Shown: piece after piece, positions 33,989 to 42,663 of the stretch
How positions within the stretch are numbered: the first letter of the stretch is position 1
How the letters are laid out: every line of letters begins with the position of its first letter
From: Alphaproteobacteria bacterium
Lineage (GTDB): Bacteria > Pseudomonadota > Alphaproteobacteria > Micavibrionales > UBA2020
NCBI GenBank assembly: GCA_021413445.1
Contig: JAIOQI010000043.1
Span: 20,963-84,962, forward strand
Direction: 5' to 3'
DNA: 64,000 bases
Position numbers and translations under genes: made by a program
The notes under the pieces: generated by a model
Seen by the model: only the letters and a program-made list of their open reading frames with translations
Databases searched by the model: none
What the model was told of the DNA's origin: nothing

Positions 33989-34089
33989 ACTGTACTAAGT
34001 GTCTTAATTTATAGAGGATTTCAGGACTTAAAGCAAGGCTGCTTTTATACATAATTATCCCGGTTGTTTCCCTGTGGGTATTCAATGAG

Positions 34090-34575
34090 TTAGGGTTGGG
34101 AACCCTTGAAATAGGGGTGGATAACCCGATCCCCCGCCCGGATTCCCAATTCCCGGGCCCGGCCGCCATTGATTTCCAGCACGGCGGCCACCGGCACTCC
34201 TGAGCTGAGCGGCTCCAGGGATTTCGGCACGGCATTTTCATGGATCGTCTTGATCTCGCCGTCGGCGGCGATAAACAGCATATCCAGCGGGATGAGGGTG
34301 TTCTTCATCCAGAAGCTGGTCTTTGCCGTCCGGCCCATCTCGAAGAGCATGCCGTGATCCGGCGCCATCTGCTCGCGGAACATCAGCCCGATTTCCTCTT
34401 CTGCCGGCGTACTGGCGATTTCGACCTCGAAGCTATGCCGGCCGCCGAGCTTGCCCTCAATGACCAGCGTTTCAAGGCGGGCCCCTTTTTGCGCAACGCT
34501 CGAAAAATAAAAACCCGCCACCAGCACGATGGCCGCCGCGATCAGAAACAACATGAAGGATTTGTGCAGATTCAT
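34090..34575 (-). CDS. DUF192 family protein
   Basis: A 161-residue protein with an N-terminal membrane anchor or signal (FMLFLIAAAIVLVAGFYF) and a DUF192 domain: VEIASTPAEEEIGLMFREQM, FWMKNTLIPLDMLFI and VLEINGGRARELGI. The domain faces the periplasm; its function is unknown. The ATG overlaps the TGA of the ymdB-like gene by four bases and GGAGG precedes it. It is third in the chain fau, ymdB-like, DUF192. Confidence 0.9.
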   Translation of the reverse strand: MNLHKSFMLFLIAAAIVLVAGFYFSSVAQKGARLETLVIEGKLGGRHSFEVEIASTPAEEEIGLMFREQMAPDHGMLFEMGRTAKTSFWMKNTLIPLDMLFIAADGEIKTIHENAVPKSLEPLSSGVPVAAVLEINGGRARELGIRAGDRVIHPYFKGSQP

Positions 34576-35390
34576 GGGACCTCCGGTAAAGCTTGCGACA
34601 ATTTCCCGCCGATGCGCAACGGCTCGATCCGCGTGCACAGCCCCGTCCTGGGGTCGATGTCCGCCATCGTGCCGCAGAGGGTGACCGGCCCTTCCGCCGG
34701 GCGCAGCTTTTCGCCCGGAACCTTGCGCACAAAGCGGTTCACCGCCATCATCGTGTCCATGCCGATCACGCTGTCATAGCTGCCGCACATGCCGGCATCA
34801 GTCTGAAAGCCGGTGCCCTGCGGCAGGATCTGCGCGTCCGCCGTCGGCACATGGGTGTGCGTGCCGACCACCAGCGAAGAACGCCCGTCGCAATAATAAC
34901 CAATCGCCTGCTTTTCGCTGGAAGCCTCGCCGTGCACGTCGATGATAATGGCATTGACATCCTTGCCGAGCTTGTATGCCTTGCACAGCTTGTCCATCGC
35001 CGCAAAGGGGTCGTCCAGCGCGTCCATGAACAGCCGGCACATCACGTTGGTCACCAGGATTTTATGCCCCTGCGCGGTCTGGATGATGTAGGCGCCCTTG
35101 CCGGGCGCCGTTTCAGGGTAATTGATGGGCCGCAGCAGCTTCGGGTCGCTGCCGATGTAGGGGATGATCTCGCGCTGATCCCAGATGTGGTTGCCGGTGG
35201 TGATGCAATCGACCCCCGCTTTATAAAGATCGTTGCAGATCTGCGCGGTGATGCCGAAGCCGCTCGCCGCGTTCTCGGCATTCACGATCACCGCGTCCAG
35301 CTTGTAATTTTTGCGCAGGTCGGGGAGCCGCGCGATGATCTCATCCCGCGGATTGCGCCCCACCACATCGCCCAGAAAAAGAACTTTCAT
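34572..35390 (-). CDS. YmdB-family metallophosphoesterase
   Basis: A 272-residue enzyme of the TIGR00282/YmdB family, whose characterised member hydrolyses 2',3'-cyclic AMP with a di-iron centre. All metal-binding blocks are present in order: LFLGDVVGRNPRD, VNAENAASGFG, TTGNHIWDQRE, IDVHGEASSEK and VGTHTHVPTAD. Length is normal. Its ATG overlaps the stop of the upstream formyltetrahydrofolate cyclo-ligase gene (ATGA), a linkage seen across alphaproteobacteria. Confidence 0.92.
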   Translation of the reverse strand: MKVLFLGDVVGRNPRDEIIARLPDLRKNYKLDAVIVNAENAASGFGITAQICNDLYKAGVDCITTGNHIWDQREIIPYIGSDPKLLRPINYPETAPGKGAYIIQTAQGHKILVTNVMCRLFMDALDDPFAAMDKLCKAYKLGKDVNAIIIDVHGEASSEKQAIGYYCDGRSSLVVGTHTHVPTADAQILPQGTGFQTDAGMCGSYDSVIGMDTMMAVNRFVRKVPGEKLRPAEGPVTLCGTMADIDPRTGLCTRIEPLRIGGKLSQALPEVP

Positions 35391-35956
35391 TTATAAATAT
35401 TCCCGTCGGTCACGATCATGTCCATCCTGATGTCGCCTTCCTCCACCGGCAGCCCGGCGCACAGTTGCATTTCATAGCCCAAGCCAATGGCCAGCAGGGG
35501 CCTGTTTTCCTTCAGCCGCGCAATCGTCGCGTCATAAAAACCGCCGCCATAGCCCAGCCGGTGACAATTTGCATCAAAAGCGGCCAGCGGCACAAGGACA
35601 ATATCAGGAACCACCGCCGGTGCGGCCGCCGGCTCCATGATGCTGTACTTGCCGGCCGTCATGGGCGTGGCCTCGTCCCAGAGGTGAAACTCCAGCGGCA
35701 GCGTCGCCCCCGCCACATGCGGCAGGGCGCAGGAACAGCCGCGCCGCAATAACTCGCGCAGGATCGGCATATCGTCCAGCTCGTTGCGGATCGGCCAATA
35801 GCCGGCGACCACCGCGCCGGCCGGCACCGGCACGTTCTTAAAAAAAAGCTCGCAGACTTTGGCGGCAGACTCTTTGCGCGCCGCGGGGGGAATCAGCGCC
35901 CGCCGCTCCAAGAACATCTGGCGCAAAACTGATTTTGAGGGGGGCTGGCCGGTCAC
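35387..35956 (-). CDS. fau: 5-formyltetrahydrofolate cyclo-ligase
   Basis: A 189-residue enzyme that converts 5-formyl-THF to 5,10-methenyl-THF with ATP. Diagnostic motifs are KSVLRQMFLERRALI (N-terminal), VAGYWPIRNELDD, and RLGYGGGFYDATIARL (ATP/folate binding). The start is a GTG at 35956 preceded by GGAG. It is transcribed from beyond the 6S RNA gene, a conserved proteobacterial arrangement, so readthrough past the 6S T-run may contribute to its expression. Confidence 0.92.
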   Translation of the reverse strand: MTGQPPSKSVLRQMFLERRALIPPAARKESAAKVCELFFKNVPVPAGAVVAGYWPIRNELDDMPILRELLRRGCSCALPHVAGATLPLEFHLWDEATPMTAGKYSIMEPAAAPAVVPDIVLVPLAAFDANCHRLGYGGGFYDATIARLKENRPLLAIGLGYEMQLCAGLPVEEGDIRMDMIVTDGNIYK

Positions 35957-35974
35957 GCAGTTCTCCGGAAAAAA

Positions 35975-36140
35975 AAAGTGGAAGGCGCCACCTGAGCCGT
36001 GGACGGGGATTATCCGCTAGGCCCTGTAAAACAGGTGGGCACCATGTAATCAGACCACGGCCTGATCAGCGACAGCACCCAATCTAACGATCATCGGCCT
36101 CTGGGACAGTGCTGTCTCACGCACTCCGCAGCAACCTTCC
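35975..36140 (-). ncRNA. ssrS: 6S RNA
   Basis: A roughly 165-base RNA directly upstream of fau and downstream of zapA, the usual proteobacterial position. It folds as a long interrupted hairpin. The 5' arm holds GTCCCAGAGGCCGATG, similar to E. coli 6S. The apical arm pairs TGGG with CCCA and TGATCAG with CTGATTA. The 3' strand of the bubble holds a CCTG/CAGG hairpin. It ends in nine U residues. A promoter lies just upstream. 6S RNA mimics an open promoter and sequesters sigma-70 RNA polymerase in stationary phase. Ends are approximate. Confidence 0.8.
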
Positions 36141-36147
36141 GGAAATC

Positions 36148-36176
36148 AATCTAGGCTATTATTGAAATTTAAGCAA
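36148..36176 (-). promoter_or_regulatory. 6S RNA promoter
   Basis: On the minus strand TTGCTT (36176-36171), 17 bases, TAGATT (36153-36148), placing the start near 36140. Confidence 0.55.
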
Positions 36177-36185
36177 CCTAAACTA

Positions 36186-36542
36186 TCAGGAGGCCTGCTG
36201 GATGCGGGTGGCGATGCCGTCGATGCGCTCAGCCAGGTGGTCGAGGATCCGTGCCACGGCCAGTTCGTCCTCCTTGCCGAAGGAGGCCTTCTGCGGCGCC
36301 GAAGCGGCCCCGCGCGCGGGTTTCGGGGTGGTTGCGGCCTCGCGGGTGTCAAACAACTCGTCCGCCAGCACGATGGCCGTCAGCACCATCAGGTGCGCGT
36401 CGTTATAGGCGGCGCCGGAGCGGGAAATCTGCTGCAGCTTCTGGTCGATGAAGGCGGCAAGGTCAACGACTCGGCCTTCCTGGCCGCTGTCGCAGGAAAT
36501 ATCATAGGTGCGACCATTGATGTAAATTTTCACTTCAGCCAC
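36186..36542 (-). CDS. zapA: Cell division protein ZapA
   Basis: A 118-residue FtsZ-ring-associated protein. The N-terminal domain is MAEVKIYINGRTYDISCDSG, with RVVDLAAFIDQKLQQI and the conserved LMVLTAIVLADELFD. A Pro/Ala linker and a C-terminal coiled coil follow (LAVARILDHLAERIDGIATRI). It cross-links FtsZ filaments at midcell. The start is a GTG with AGGAG upstream. It follows the DUF4164-type gene by four bases. Confidence 0.9.
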   Translation of the reverse strand: MAEVKIYINGRTYDISCDSGQEGRVVDLAAFIDQKLQQISRSGAAYNDAHLMVLTAIVLADELFDTREAATTPKPARGAASAPQKASFGKEDELAVARILDHLAERIDGIATRIQQAS

Positions 36543-36546
36543 AGCA

Positions 36547-36765
36547 TTACTCCTCGGTTAAAAGCATTTCGAGACGGTTGATGGTCTGGTCGAGTTTCGC
36601 CGCGATTTTGCGGTTGACCTCGCGTTCGTTATTCGCGCCCAGGTCGAGCTTCGGCTCTTCTTTAAGTTGTTTCTTGGGGGGAGTGAAGCGTTTTTCGACG
36701 GCTGTTTCGAGCCGCTGCAGCGCTTTATCCAGGTTTTCAAAGGCGGGCTTTAATGAAGAATTCAT
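36547..36765 (-). CDS. DUF4164-type coiled-coil protein
   Basis: A 72-residue, almost entirely helical protein with a heptad pattern (FENLDKALQRLETAVEKRF; VNRKIAAKLDQTINRLEMLL). Small coiled-coil proteins of this kind sit directly before zapA in many alphaproteobacteria and may act with ZapA in division. The start at 36765 follows AAGGAT; the longer frame is not supported. Confidence 0.8.
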   Translation of the reverse strand: MNSSLKPAFENLDKALQRLETAVEKRFTPPKKQLKEEPKLDLGANNEREVNRKIAAKLDQTINRLEMLLTEE

Positions 36766-36919
36766 GAAAAATCCTTGTTTATTTTGGTGGGCTATTTTGA
36801 CGATAGAATGAGCATAAAATCCCTGAAGGCTTTCGTCAATATAAACCCCTACTCCCATGAATCTTTTCAGCAAATCCGCCGTTAACGGCTTTTTAATGAT
36901 ATGTCAATACAATGGCGTT

Positions 36920-37753
36920 ATGAAAGAAGTGGATTTAAAAACGCTGCTTCCTGCTGTGGAAGATATTGCGCGCCAGGCAGGCGCCGAGATCATGAAGCAT
37001 TACGCCGGCACCGGCATCTATACCAAGGCCGATGGCAGCATGGTCACGGATGCCGACCATGCGGCCGAAAACCTCATCCTGCCTGCGCTGAAAGCGCTGA
37101 CGCCGCAGATCCCGATTGTTTCCGAGGAGCGCGTCGCCGCCGGCGAAGTGCCGGATATCAGCGGCGGCACCTTCTGGACGGTCGATCCGCTGGACGGCAC
37201 GAGTGAATTCATCAACAAAACCGGGGGCTTTGTGGTGGCGATTGCGCTGATCGTCGATAACCAGGCCGTCATGGGCATCATTTACCACCCGACGCAGGGC
37301 CTGATGTACTCCGGCATGGGTCCCGGCACGGCCACCAAAACCGGCAGCGACGGCATCCGCACGCCCCTCACGGCGAATGAAACGGCCACCGAGCAGATGC
37401 GCGTCCTGGTCAAGTCCAACGCCAATATCGACGGCATCAGGGGCTACCTGACCAAACAGTTCGACAGGGCCGCCCACATCGACACCAAAGGCGGCGCCGT
37501 ACTGACCAATTATGTGGCTGAAAATATGGCCGATATGGCCGTCGTCTATCCCTTGCGGCGCCAGGGGCGGACCTATTGGTGGGATGTCGCCCCTGGCCAC
37601 GCCATCGTCGAATCAGCCGGCGGGAAAGTGGAAACGCTGGAAGGCCAGCCGCTGCGCTATGATGCCGCCGACCTGCAGGTGCCGCCGCACGTGATTATCT
37701 CGCCGCGTCAGGCGCAGCCCGGCGCACAGAACAAGCCTCCGAAGATTTCTTGA
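36920..37753 (+). CDS. cysQ: 3'(2'),5'-bisphosphate nucleotidase (CysQ type)
   Basis: A 277-residue member of the inositol monophosphatase superfamily. Metal-binding motifs are VSEER (Glu), TVDPLDGTSEF (DPLDGT) and WWDVAPGHAIVESAGG. The CysQ group removes phosphate from PAP/PAPS during sulfate assimilation; an inositol-phosphatase role cannot be excluded by eye. The start at 36920 (MKEVDLKTLL) fits the family; earlier in-frame ATGs at 36857 and 36896 lack ribosome binding sites. It is divergent from the DUF4164-zapA unit. Confidence 0.85.
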   Translation: MKEVDLKTLLPAVEDIARQAGAEIMKHYAGTGIYTKADGSMVTDADHAAENLILPALKALTPQIPIVSEERVAAGEVPDISGGTFWTVDPLDGTSEFINKTGGFVVAIALIVDNQAVMGIIYHPTQGLMYSGMGPGTATKTGSDGIRTPLTANETATEQMRVLVKSNANIDGIRGYLTKQFDRAAHIDTKGGAVLTNYVAENMADMAVVYPLRRQGRTYWWDVAPGHAIVESAGGKVETLEGQPLRYDAADLQVPPHVIISPRQAQPGAQNKPPKIS

Positions 37754-37755
37754 AA

Positions 37756-38148
37756 TTAAACCGGCTTGAACAGCTTGGCCAGGTTTTGCGCCTTGTTGAC
37801 GGCGAAAAGGTCGCTCATGGCCTGGGTGCGCCCGTCTTGCGGGACAAGGGCGGACACGTCGCCTTCCTTCATCACCCGCAGGGAAATAGCGGCGTAAAAA
37901 TCGACTAATTGGACAAGCAAGGCCGCGCGCGGCGCCTGAACCGCGTCATCATTTCCGCCCTTATCATGGGGAATATTTTCGAACAGGATCTCCGCGATTT
38001 TTTTCATCTCGCCGAGTTCCTGCTGTGTGGCGGCCTTGCGGAAGGCATCGACCAGGCCGGGATTGGCTTTTACTTTTCTTTCCACGGCTGCCTGGAATTC
38101 GCTGGCCAGATAGGCGATGGTGAAAATATCCGGTTTCTTCGGCGTCAT
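37756..38148 (-). CDS. Hypothetical protein, last gene of the AAA+/VWA operon
   Basis: A 130-residue soluble helical protein without recognised motifs (YLASEFQAAVERKVKANPGL; LLVQLVDFYAAISLRVMKEG). It starts one base after the stop of the 503-residue repeat protein and ends two bases from the convergent cysQ stop. It belongs to the five-gene unit by spacing. It might be a small adaptor or regulator. Confidence 0.75.
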   Translation of the reverse strand: MTPKKPDIFTIAYLASEFQAAVERKVKANPGLVDAFRKAATQQELGEMKKIAEILFENIPHDKGGNDDAVQAPRAALLVQLVDFYAAISLRVMKEGDVSALVPQDGRTQAMSDLFAVNKAQNLAKLFKPV

Positions 38149-38149
38149 C

Positions 38150-39661
38150 TCATTGCCCCTTCGGCGGTTGCTTGGGCTGGATCTTGAAGCCGCCTTTTTT
38201 CTGCTTCAGCGTCGCCTGCTTGGCATTGACTTCCGCCTGGGCGAAATCCACCTGATGGCGCTGCGACACGCTGACCTGCGCCCACAGGGTTTTCATCTCG
38301 GAAACGCGGCCCGCCCAGAGATCCGGCGCGAAAGCCAGCGTCAGCTGGTTTTTTTCCGCCAGGATGCTCAGCAGCGTATTGCCGTGGCGGTCCTTGGAGA
38401 GGAAATCGCCCAGCGTGACAAGGTCGCCGCCCTGCTTGGAAATCGCGAGCACTTTGTCGAAATGGCCGAACTTCACGGCGCACATCAGGCAGGAATTCTC
38501 CATCTGGCCCGTGGGCGCGCGCAAATCGGCGATCGTCAGTTTCTCTCCCCGCTGGGAGAGCGCCGCCTGCACGGAATCAAATTTGTCCCATACCGCCTTG
38601 AGCCCCAGCGGCAGCACGGCCTTTTCCGCCGGAGTGGCTTCATTGAGGGGTTTCAGCAGGTCGGCCTTGCCCGTCACGGTCAGCGCCTGAAAGCGCGACG
38701 CATAGGTCAGGCTTTCCGCTTCGGCATAGGCGTTGTCGAAATCGCGCGTCGTCATGGAGGCGGTTTTCCAGCCGTCGAGGACATGCGACCACAGGGTCAG
38801 CATGTCCGGCAGGCGATCGACCCAATGGGCGGCCGTGAAAACCTTGGCGAGCGCCCCGTGCTCTGCGGCGCGCGCGAGGATATTCTTGGCATAGGAAACC
38901 TGCTTGATGAAGTCCACGATCTCAAAACGCTCGCCATGGTCCTTGAGGGTCTTGACCACCGCGTCATATTTGCCCCACGCCGAGCTGCCGTCGAAAACGG
39001 TGTCGCCGGAACCGTCCATCATCAGGACGTATTCCTTGCGCAGATAATCGCCGGCCAGCGCCAGCTTGGCCGTAAACTCGTCGAATTCGCCGCGCCACGA
39101 GAAGGCCTGGCGGACGTCGTAGGGCGTCAGGCGCGCCTTGGCCAGGCTGTCCTCGGGGGTGGTCTTGCCTTCCGCCGCGAACAGCTTGCGTTTCAGGCTG
39201 GCGGGAGTCAGGCCCTGGGACTTGAAAATATCCTTGCGGTTGGGCACCGGCACCTTGTACCACAGGCGCTCCATCTCCTCGTAACGGCCCTGCCAGACTT
39301 CAAAAGTGAACACGTTGCCGAGGCCCTTGCATTCCACGGCGCTGTCGAGAAGCGTCTTGTTCGGGTCTTTGCCCAGCGGCTTCATGAAGTCGTCATAGCT
39401 GAAGGTGTCGCCGTTGGCCTGCACGATCTTGGCGATCTTCTCAAAGTTTTTCCAGGCGCCTTCGCTGTCGATGATGAACTTGCCCTCGTCGTCCGGCGCC
39501 AGGAAATCCGCCTTGGTCAGCGTTTGCAGCTGCTGCGACATCGCTTCCATCGTCTTCGCCAGGTTGTCGCCGGAAAAGGCGCGCTGGCGGTACTTCTCGG
39601 CTTCCGGGTGCTCGCAGAGGGAGGCGATGATCGCCTGTTTGATGTACTTGCCGCTGCTCAT
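38150..39661 (-). CDS. Tryptophan-rich repeat protein of the AAA+/VWA operon
   Basis: A 503-residue cytoplasmic protein made mainly of three copies (about 70-137, 229-293, 358-463) of a unit that I do not recognise. Each unit reads roughly W.KFD.V...L...GE.F...DF, then .LLA.A...G.L.KVF....W.GRL.EM..LW..V. The layout recalls ankyrin or other helical-repeat solenoids but lacks the ankyrin TPLH turn. The C-terminal unit plus basic tail is homologous to the end of the ankyrin protein at 3884-4528. Its ATG overlaps the preceding stop by four bases. Likely a scaffold for the ATPase complex (inference). Confidence 0.8.
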   Translation of the reverse strand: MSSGKYIKQAIIASLCEHPEAEKYRQRAFSGDNLAKTMEAMSQQLQTLTKADFLAPDDEGKFIIDSEGAWKNFEKIAKIVQANGDTFSYDDFMKPLGKDPNKTLLDSAVECKGLGNVFTFEVWQGRYEEMERLWYKVPVPNRKDIFKSQGLTPASLKRKLFAAEGKTTPEDSLAKARLTPYDVRQAFSWRGEFDEFTAKLALAGDYLRKEYVLMMDGSGDTVFDGSSAWGKYDAVVKTLKDHGERFEIVDFIKQVSYAKNILARAAEHGALAKVFTAAHWVDRLPDMLTLWSHVLDGWKTASMTTRDFDNAYAEAESLTYASRFQALTVTGKADLLKPLNEATPAEKAVLPLGLKAVWDKFDSVQAALSQRGEKLTIADLRAPTGQMENSCLMCAVKFGHFDKVLAISKQGGDLVTLGDFLSKDRHGNTLLSILAEKNQLTLAFAPDLWAGRVSEMKTLWAQVSVSQRHQVDFAQAEVNAKQATLKQKKGGFKIQPKQPPKGQ

Positions 39662-39975
39662 GATGATTTCTTTACCTCTTTAAAAAGCGTCTTGGTGATC
39701 GCATTTCTCTGGCACAGCTTTTCAATATCGCCCTCGGTCATCGCGGCGTCAAGCGGGATGAAAATGACCTTGTTTTCCGGATTGCGCAGGGCGGCTTCCA
39801 GCGTCAGCAGGGTATCGGCCACGGCCACCCCCTTGTCTTTGGAGATGATGGCGCTTTCCCACCCCTGCTCGACCGTGAACAGCCGGCTGCCGTGGGGCAA
39901 AAATTTGCACCCACGCTCCATCGCGTTCTGGTGCGCGACTTCCACGGCAACCTTGTTCATGAGCTCAGATGACAT
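39658..39975 (-). CDS. Small hypothetical protein of the AAA+/VWA operon
   Basis: A 105-residue alpha/beta-looking protein (FLPHGSRLFTVEQGWESAII; LRNPENKVIFIPLDAAMTEG). No family recognised and no signal peptide. AAGGGGG precedes the start, 42 bases after the stop of the AAA+ gene. Its stop overlaps the start of the repeat protein (ATGA). Confidence 0.76.
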   Translation of the reverse strand: MSSELMNKVAVEVAHQNAMERGCKFLPHGSRLFTVEQGWESAIISKDKGVAVADTLLTLEAALRNPENKVIFIPLDAAMTEGDIEKLCQRNAITKTLFKEVKKSS

Positions 39976-40017
39976 GACGCCCCCTTTTCAACCGGGATGA
40001 CCCCCGGCAAGAACTCC

Positions 40018-42663
40018 TTACATGGCCTTCTTGCTGGCCTTGATGAGATACTTGCCGTACATCATATCAATATTGCCATCGACCAGCAACTCCGCCAGTT
40101 GGGGGTTTTTGCCCTTCAGGTGCTCCGCATCGACGTCGTTCCGGTACTTGAAGGCTTCCGCCAGGCGGCCCCTCACCGATTCCGGCATGTTGCGCGTCAG
40201 GTCGTTCAGCGCCGCCTCGACCTTGCCGATCGCGTTCGGGTCGTTGCGATCGACATGGGTGATGCCCGCTTCACGGAAGGCGGCCAGCAGCTTGGACGGC
40301 ACTTTCTCGCCCACGATCAGGGTTTTGCCGCGCGCTTCGTTGCGGACGATATGGATCGAAACGTCGCAGGGCGCGCCGCTGGCATCGTTGAACAGCACGC
40401 GCAGCGTGGTGGTCGCCAGCTTCTGGGCCGAACGGTTCTCAGCGATGTGCAGGGCTTCGTCAAGATCAGCAGTAGCACCCTTGGCCCCGGCATCCGGCGT
40501 GTTCTGGTTGGCCGGAGCGGTGTTCTGGTCTTCCGTCAGCGGGCGGATGTTGGCGTCCCAGATCGCGGCGATATTCTTGCCGCTGATCGTCGGCAACGCC
40601 AGCGACGCCATGAAATCATCATGATGCACCAGGTCGTCGTAGCTGAGGTCCAGCTCCTTCTTCGCCAGGGTATAGGCCGCCACGTCCTCGATCTTCGCAC
40701 CCGTCAGAGGCGACGCCCCCAGGGTTTCGTGGTCGCGGTTGACGATGAAGAGTTCCTTGGTCTCGGCGGTATTTTTCTGGCCGACTTTTTCCAGGGCATC
40801 ATGCACCTTTTTCATGGTGACGATCTGGTCGTCTTCCGCCGTGATCTCGGGGGAGATCTGGCGGATATAGTCGCAGAACACCTTGCGGGCGAGCTGCGCC
40901 TGCTTGCCAAGATCGCGGTCGGCGAAAGAGCTGATGTTCAGCGCCTCCTCGACCGATTTCTGGCCGCTGTGCGCGCCTTCCAGCAGGTGCACGTCGTGCA
41001 GGCCGAACTCGTCCATCGCCTTGCTCAGCTTGGCGTAGAGCTTTTCCTTGCCGATGGCGGCGGATTTCTCATAGACCATGCGCTCCAGGAACTCAACCAG
41101 GCGGGTGCCGAAGAAGAGCGCCGGATTTTCGTCATCCTGCTCGCTCAGCACCGGCTGCTTCATGAAATCCTTGAAGTTGATGAACGCCGGCGCCTCGGCC
41201 GGCTCCATGCGCGGGCGGATGGCGGCAGCCTCTTCGAGGTGCTGCTTGATCTTGCGGAAATCGACGCCTTCTTTCTTGGAATACTCTTCGTCCACTTCCT
41301 CGACCAGGTCGGCATGGCCCTGCATAATCTTTTCGGCATCGGTCAGGGTCGCCCACTTGTCGTAGAACTGGGCGAGCTTCTCGGACGCGCTCACCACGTT
41401 CTTCCAGTTCATCAGCAACGCTTCCTGTAGCGCCGGAATAGCGACGCCTTCGATCTGGGCTTTTTCCTTGCGGAGCGCCATCAGCCACGCGCCGAAGGCA
41501 TCCGGGTCCTTGTTGGCCTGGTCCTTGAACACGGTGTAGAGCGTCGATACCGGCAAACCCACCATCATCTGGCAGATGCGGTGCTGCCAGTCGATCACAT
41601 CCGGATCGGGCAGGGTTTGCGGCGAAAGGCGGGAATAAACCGACTTGTTCAGGCTGCGGGTGGTGACGCCGTCTTCGGTCTTGTTGCCGGTCAGGGTGAC
41701 GAAGAAGCCGATGCCCATGTCTTCGCGCTTGAAGGTGAAGGAGCTGGGGCCCGACGTCGTGTCCTTGTTCTTGAGCGGGTTTTCAACGGTGCACTGGTCG
41801 ATTTCGCCGTTGAGGAACTGCCAGACGGTCTGCAACGCGTTGTCGGAGCCTTCGCGCGACTTGTTGTACTCGTCGAGCACGCCTTCGCGGTTCTCCTTGA
41901 ACCAGCGGATCAGCGGGCCGTACTGGGAATTCATGCCCAGCGCGTTGCCGCCGGCATTGTCGAGGCCTTCGATATGGCTGACTTCCTTCATGATCTTGTA
42001 GGCCGCATCGACTTCCTCGGGCTTGGCCTTACCCTTGAAGTAATTCCAGTCGATGGACTTCACTTCATCTTTTTCAATGGAGACGCCCGGCAGGGATTTC
42101 AGTTTCGCCAGGGACAGGGCCTGCAGCGTGCCGGCTTTCAGGCGCTTGTCGATCGCGGAGGGCAGAGCGTCGCCGGAGCCGAAATCGAGGACCATTTCGA
42201 ACAGCAGTTCGTTCATGTTCTTGCCGCCGCAGTCGAATACTTCGACCGACTTCTTGCTGCGCAGCCGGCCTTGCAGGGCGCCCATGAAGGACTTGCCGTG
42301 GCCGGGGTTGCCGATCAGCATCTGGGTGCGGTTTTTGCTTTCCGGCTTGCGTCTTTCCAGGCCGTCAAAGAACAGCTGCAGCATCGAAGGCACAGGCATG
42401 TCGCAATAAGCCAGCGCCATAACCTCCTGATAGGAGCGTTCGGTATAAATTTTCATCGGACGGGCGTCGCTGGCGATGACGGACAGGACCTGCTCCAGCT
42501 CCGAGTTGCCCTTGTACTCGACGCGCTGCGAGCCCCACATCGGGAAAGGGCGGTCGGCGGTGCCGAGCGGCTTTTCCAGCTGCGCCAGAATCTCAGGGGT
42601 CAAATCCTTGATTTTGGTGGCGAGGAGGTCTGTAGCGGGGAGGTTTTTTGCGTCTTTTTTCAT
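40018..42663 (-). CDS. MoxR-like AAA+ ATPase of an uncharacterised VWA system
   Basis: An 881-residue ATPase. Walker A is LIGNPGHGKSFMG (118-125 core), Walker B is GVLDEYNKS (262-268). A sensor-1/arginine-finger region (FFVTLTGNKTEDGVTTRSLN then SVYSRLSP, about 320-347) follows the MoxR pattern in which an Asn in TxN and an Arg before the small domain are conserved. The Walker A to B distance (about 140 residues) is larger than in ordinary MoxR proteins. The C-terminal 500 residues are helical and unrecognised. Its start overlaps the VWA stop (ATGA), so the two are a matched pair like CobS/CobT, NorQ/NorD or RavA/ViaA. Confidence 0.85.
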   Translation of the reverse strand: MKKDAKNLPATDLLATKIKDLTPEILAQLEKPLGTADRPFPMWGSQRVEYKGNSELEQVLSVIASDARPMKIYTERSYQEVMALAYCDMPVPSMLQLFFDGLERRKPESKNRTQMLIGNPGHGKSFMGALQGRLRSKKSVEVFDCGGKNMNELLFEMVLDFGSGDALPSAIDKRLKAGTLQALSLAKLKSLPGVSIEKDEVKSIDWNYFKGKAKPEEVDAAYKIMKEVSHIEGLDNAGGNALGMNSQYGPLIRWFKENREGVLDEYNKSREGSDNALQTVWQFLNGEIDQCTVENPLKNKDTTSGPSSFTFKREDMGIGFFVTLTGNKTEDGVTTRSLNKSVYSRLSPQTLPDPDVIDWQHRICQMMVGLPVSTLYTVFKDQANKDPDAFGAWLMALRKEKAQIEGVAIPALQEALLMNWKNVVSASEKLAQFYDKWATLTDAEKIMQGHADLVEEVDEEYSKKEGVDFRKIKQHLEEAAAIRPRMEPAEAPAFINFKDFMKQPVLSEQDDENPALFFGTRLVEFLERMVYEKSAAIGKEKLYAKLSKAMDEFGLHDVHLLEGAHSGQKSVEEALNISSFADRDLGKQAQLARKVFCDYIRQISPEITAEDDQIVTMKKVHDALEKVGQKNTAETKELFIVNRDHETLGASPLTGAKIEDVAAYTLAKKELDLSYDDLVHHDDFMASLALPTISGKNIAAIWDANIRPLTEDQNTAPANQNTPDAGAKGATADLDEALHIAENRSAQKLATTTLRVLFNDASGAPCDVSIHIVRNEARGKTLIVGEKVPSKLLAAFREAGITHVDRNDPNAIGKVEAALNDLTRNMPESVRGRLAEAFKYRNDVDAEHLKGKNPQLAELLVDGNIDMMYGKYLIKASKKAM

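Noticed and set aside
38117..41430. Two long plus-strand frames (38117-40000 and 39997-41430) opposite the AAA+/VWA operon
   Set aside because: Shadows in GC-rich DNA without ribosome binding sites; the minus-strand genes are tightly spaced and motif-bearing.
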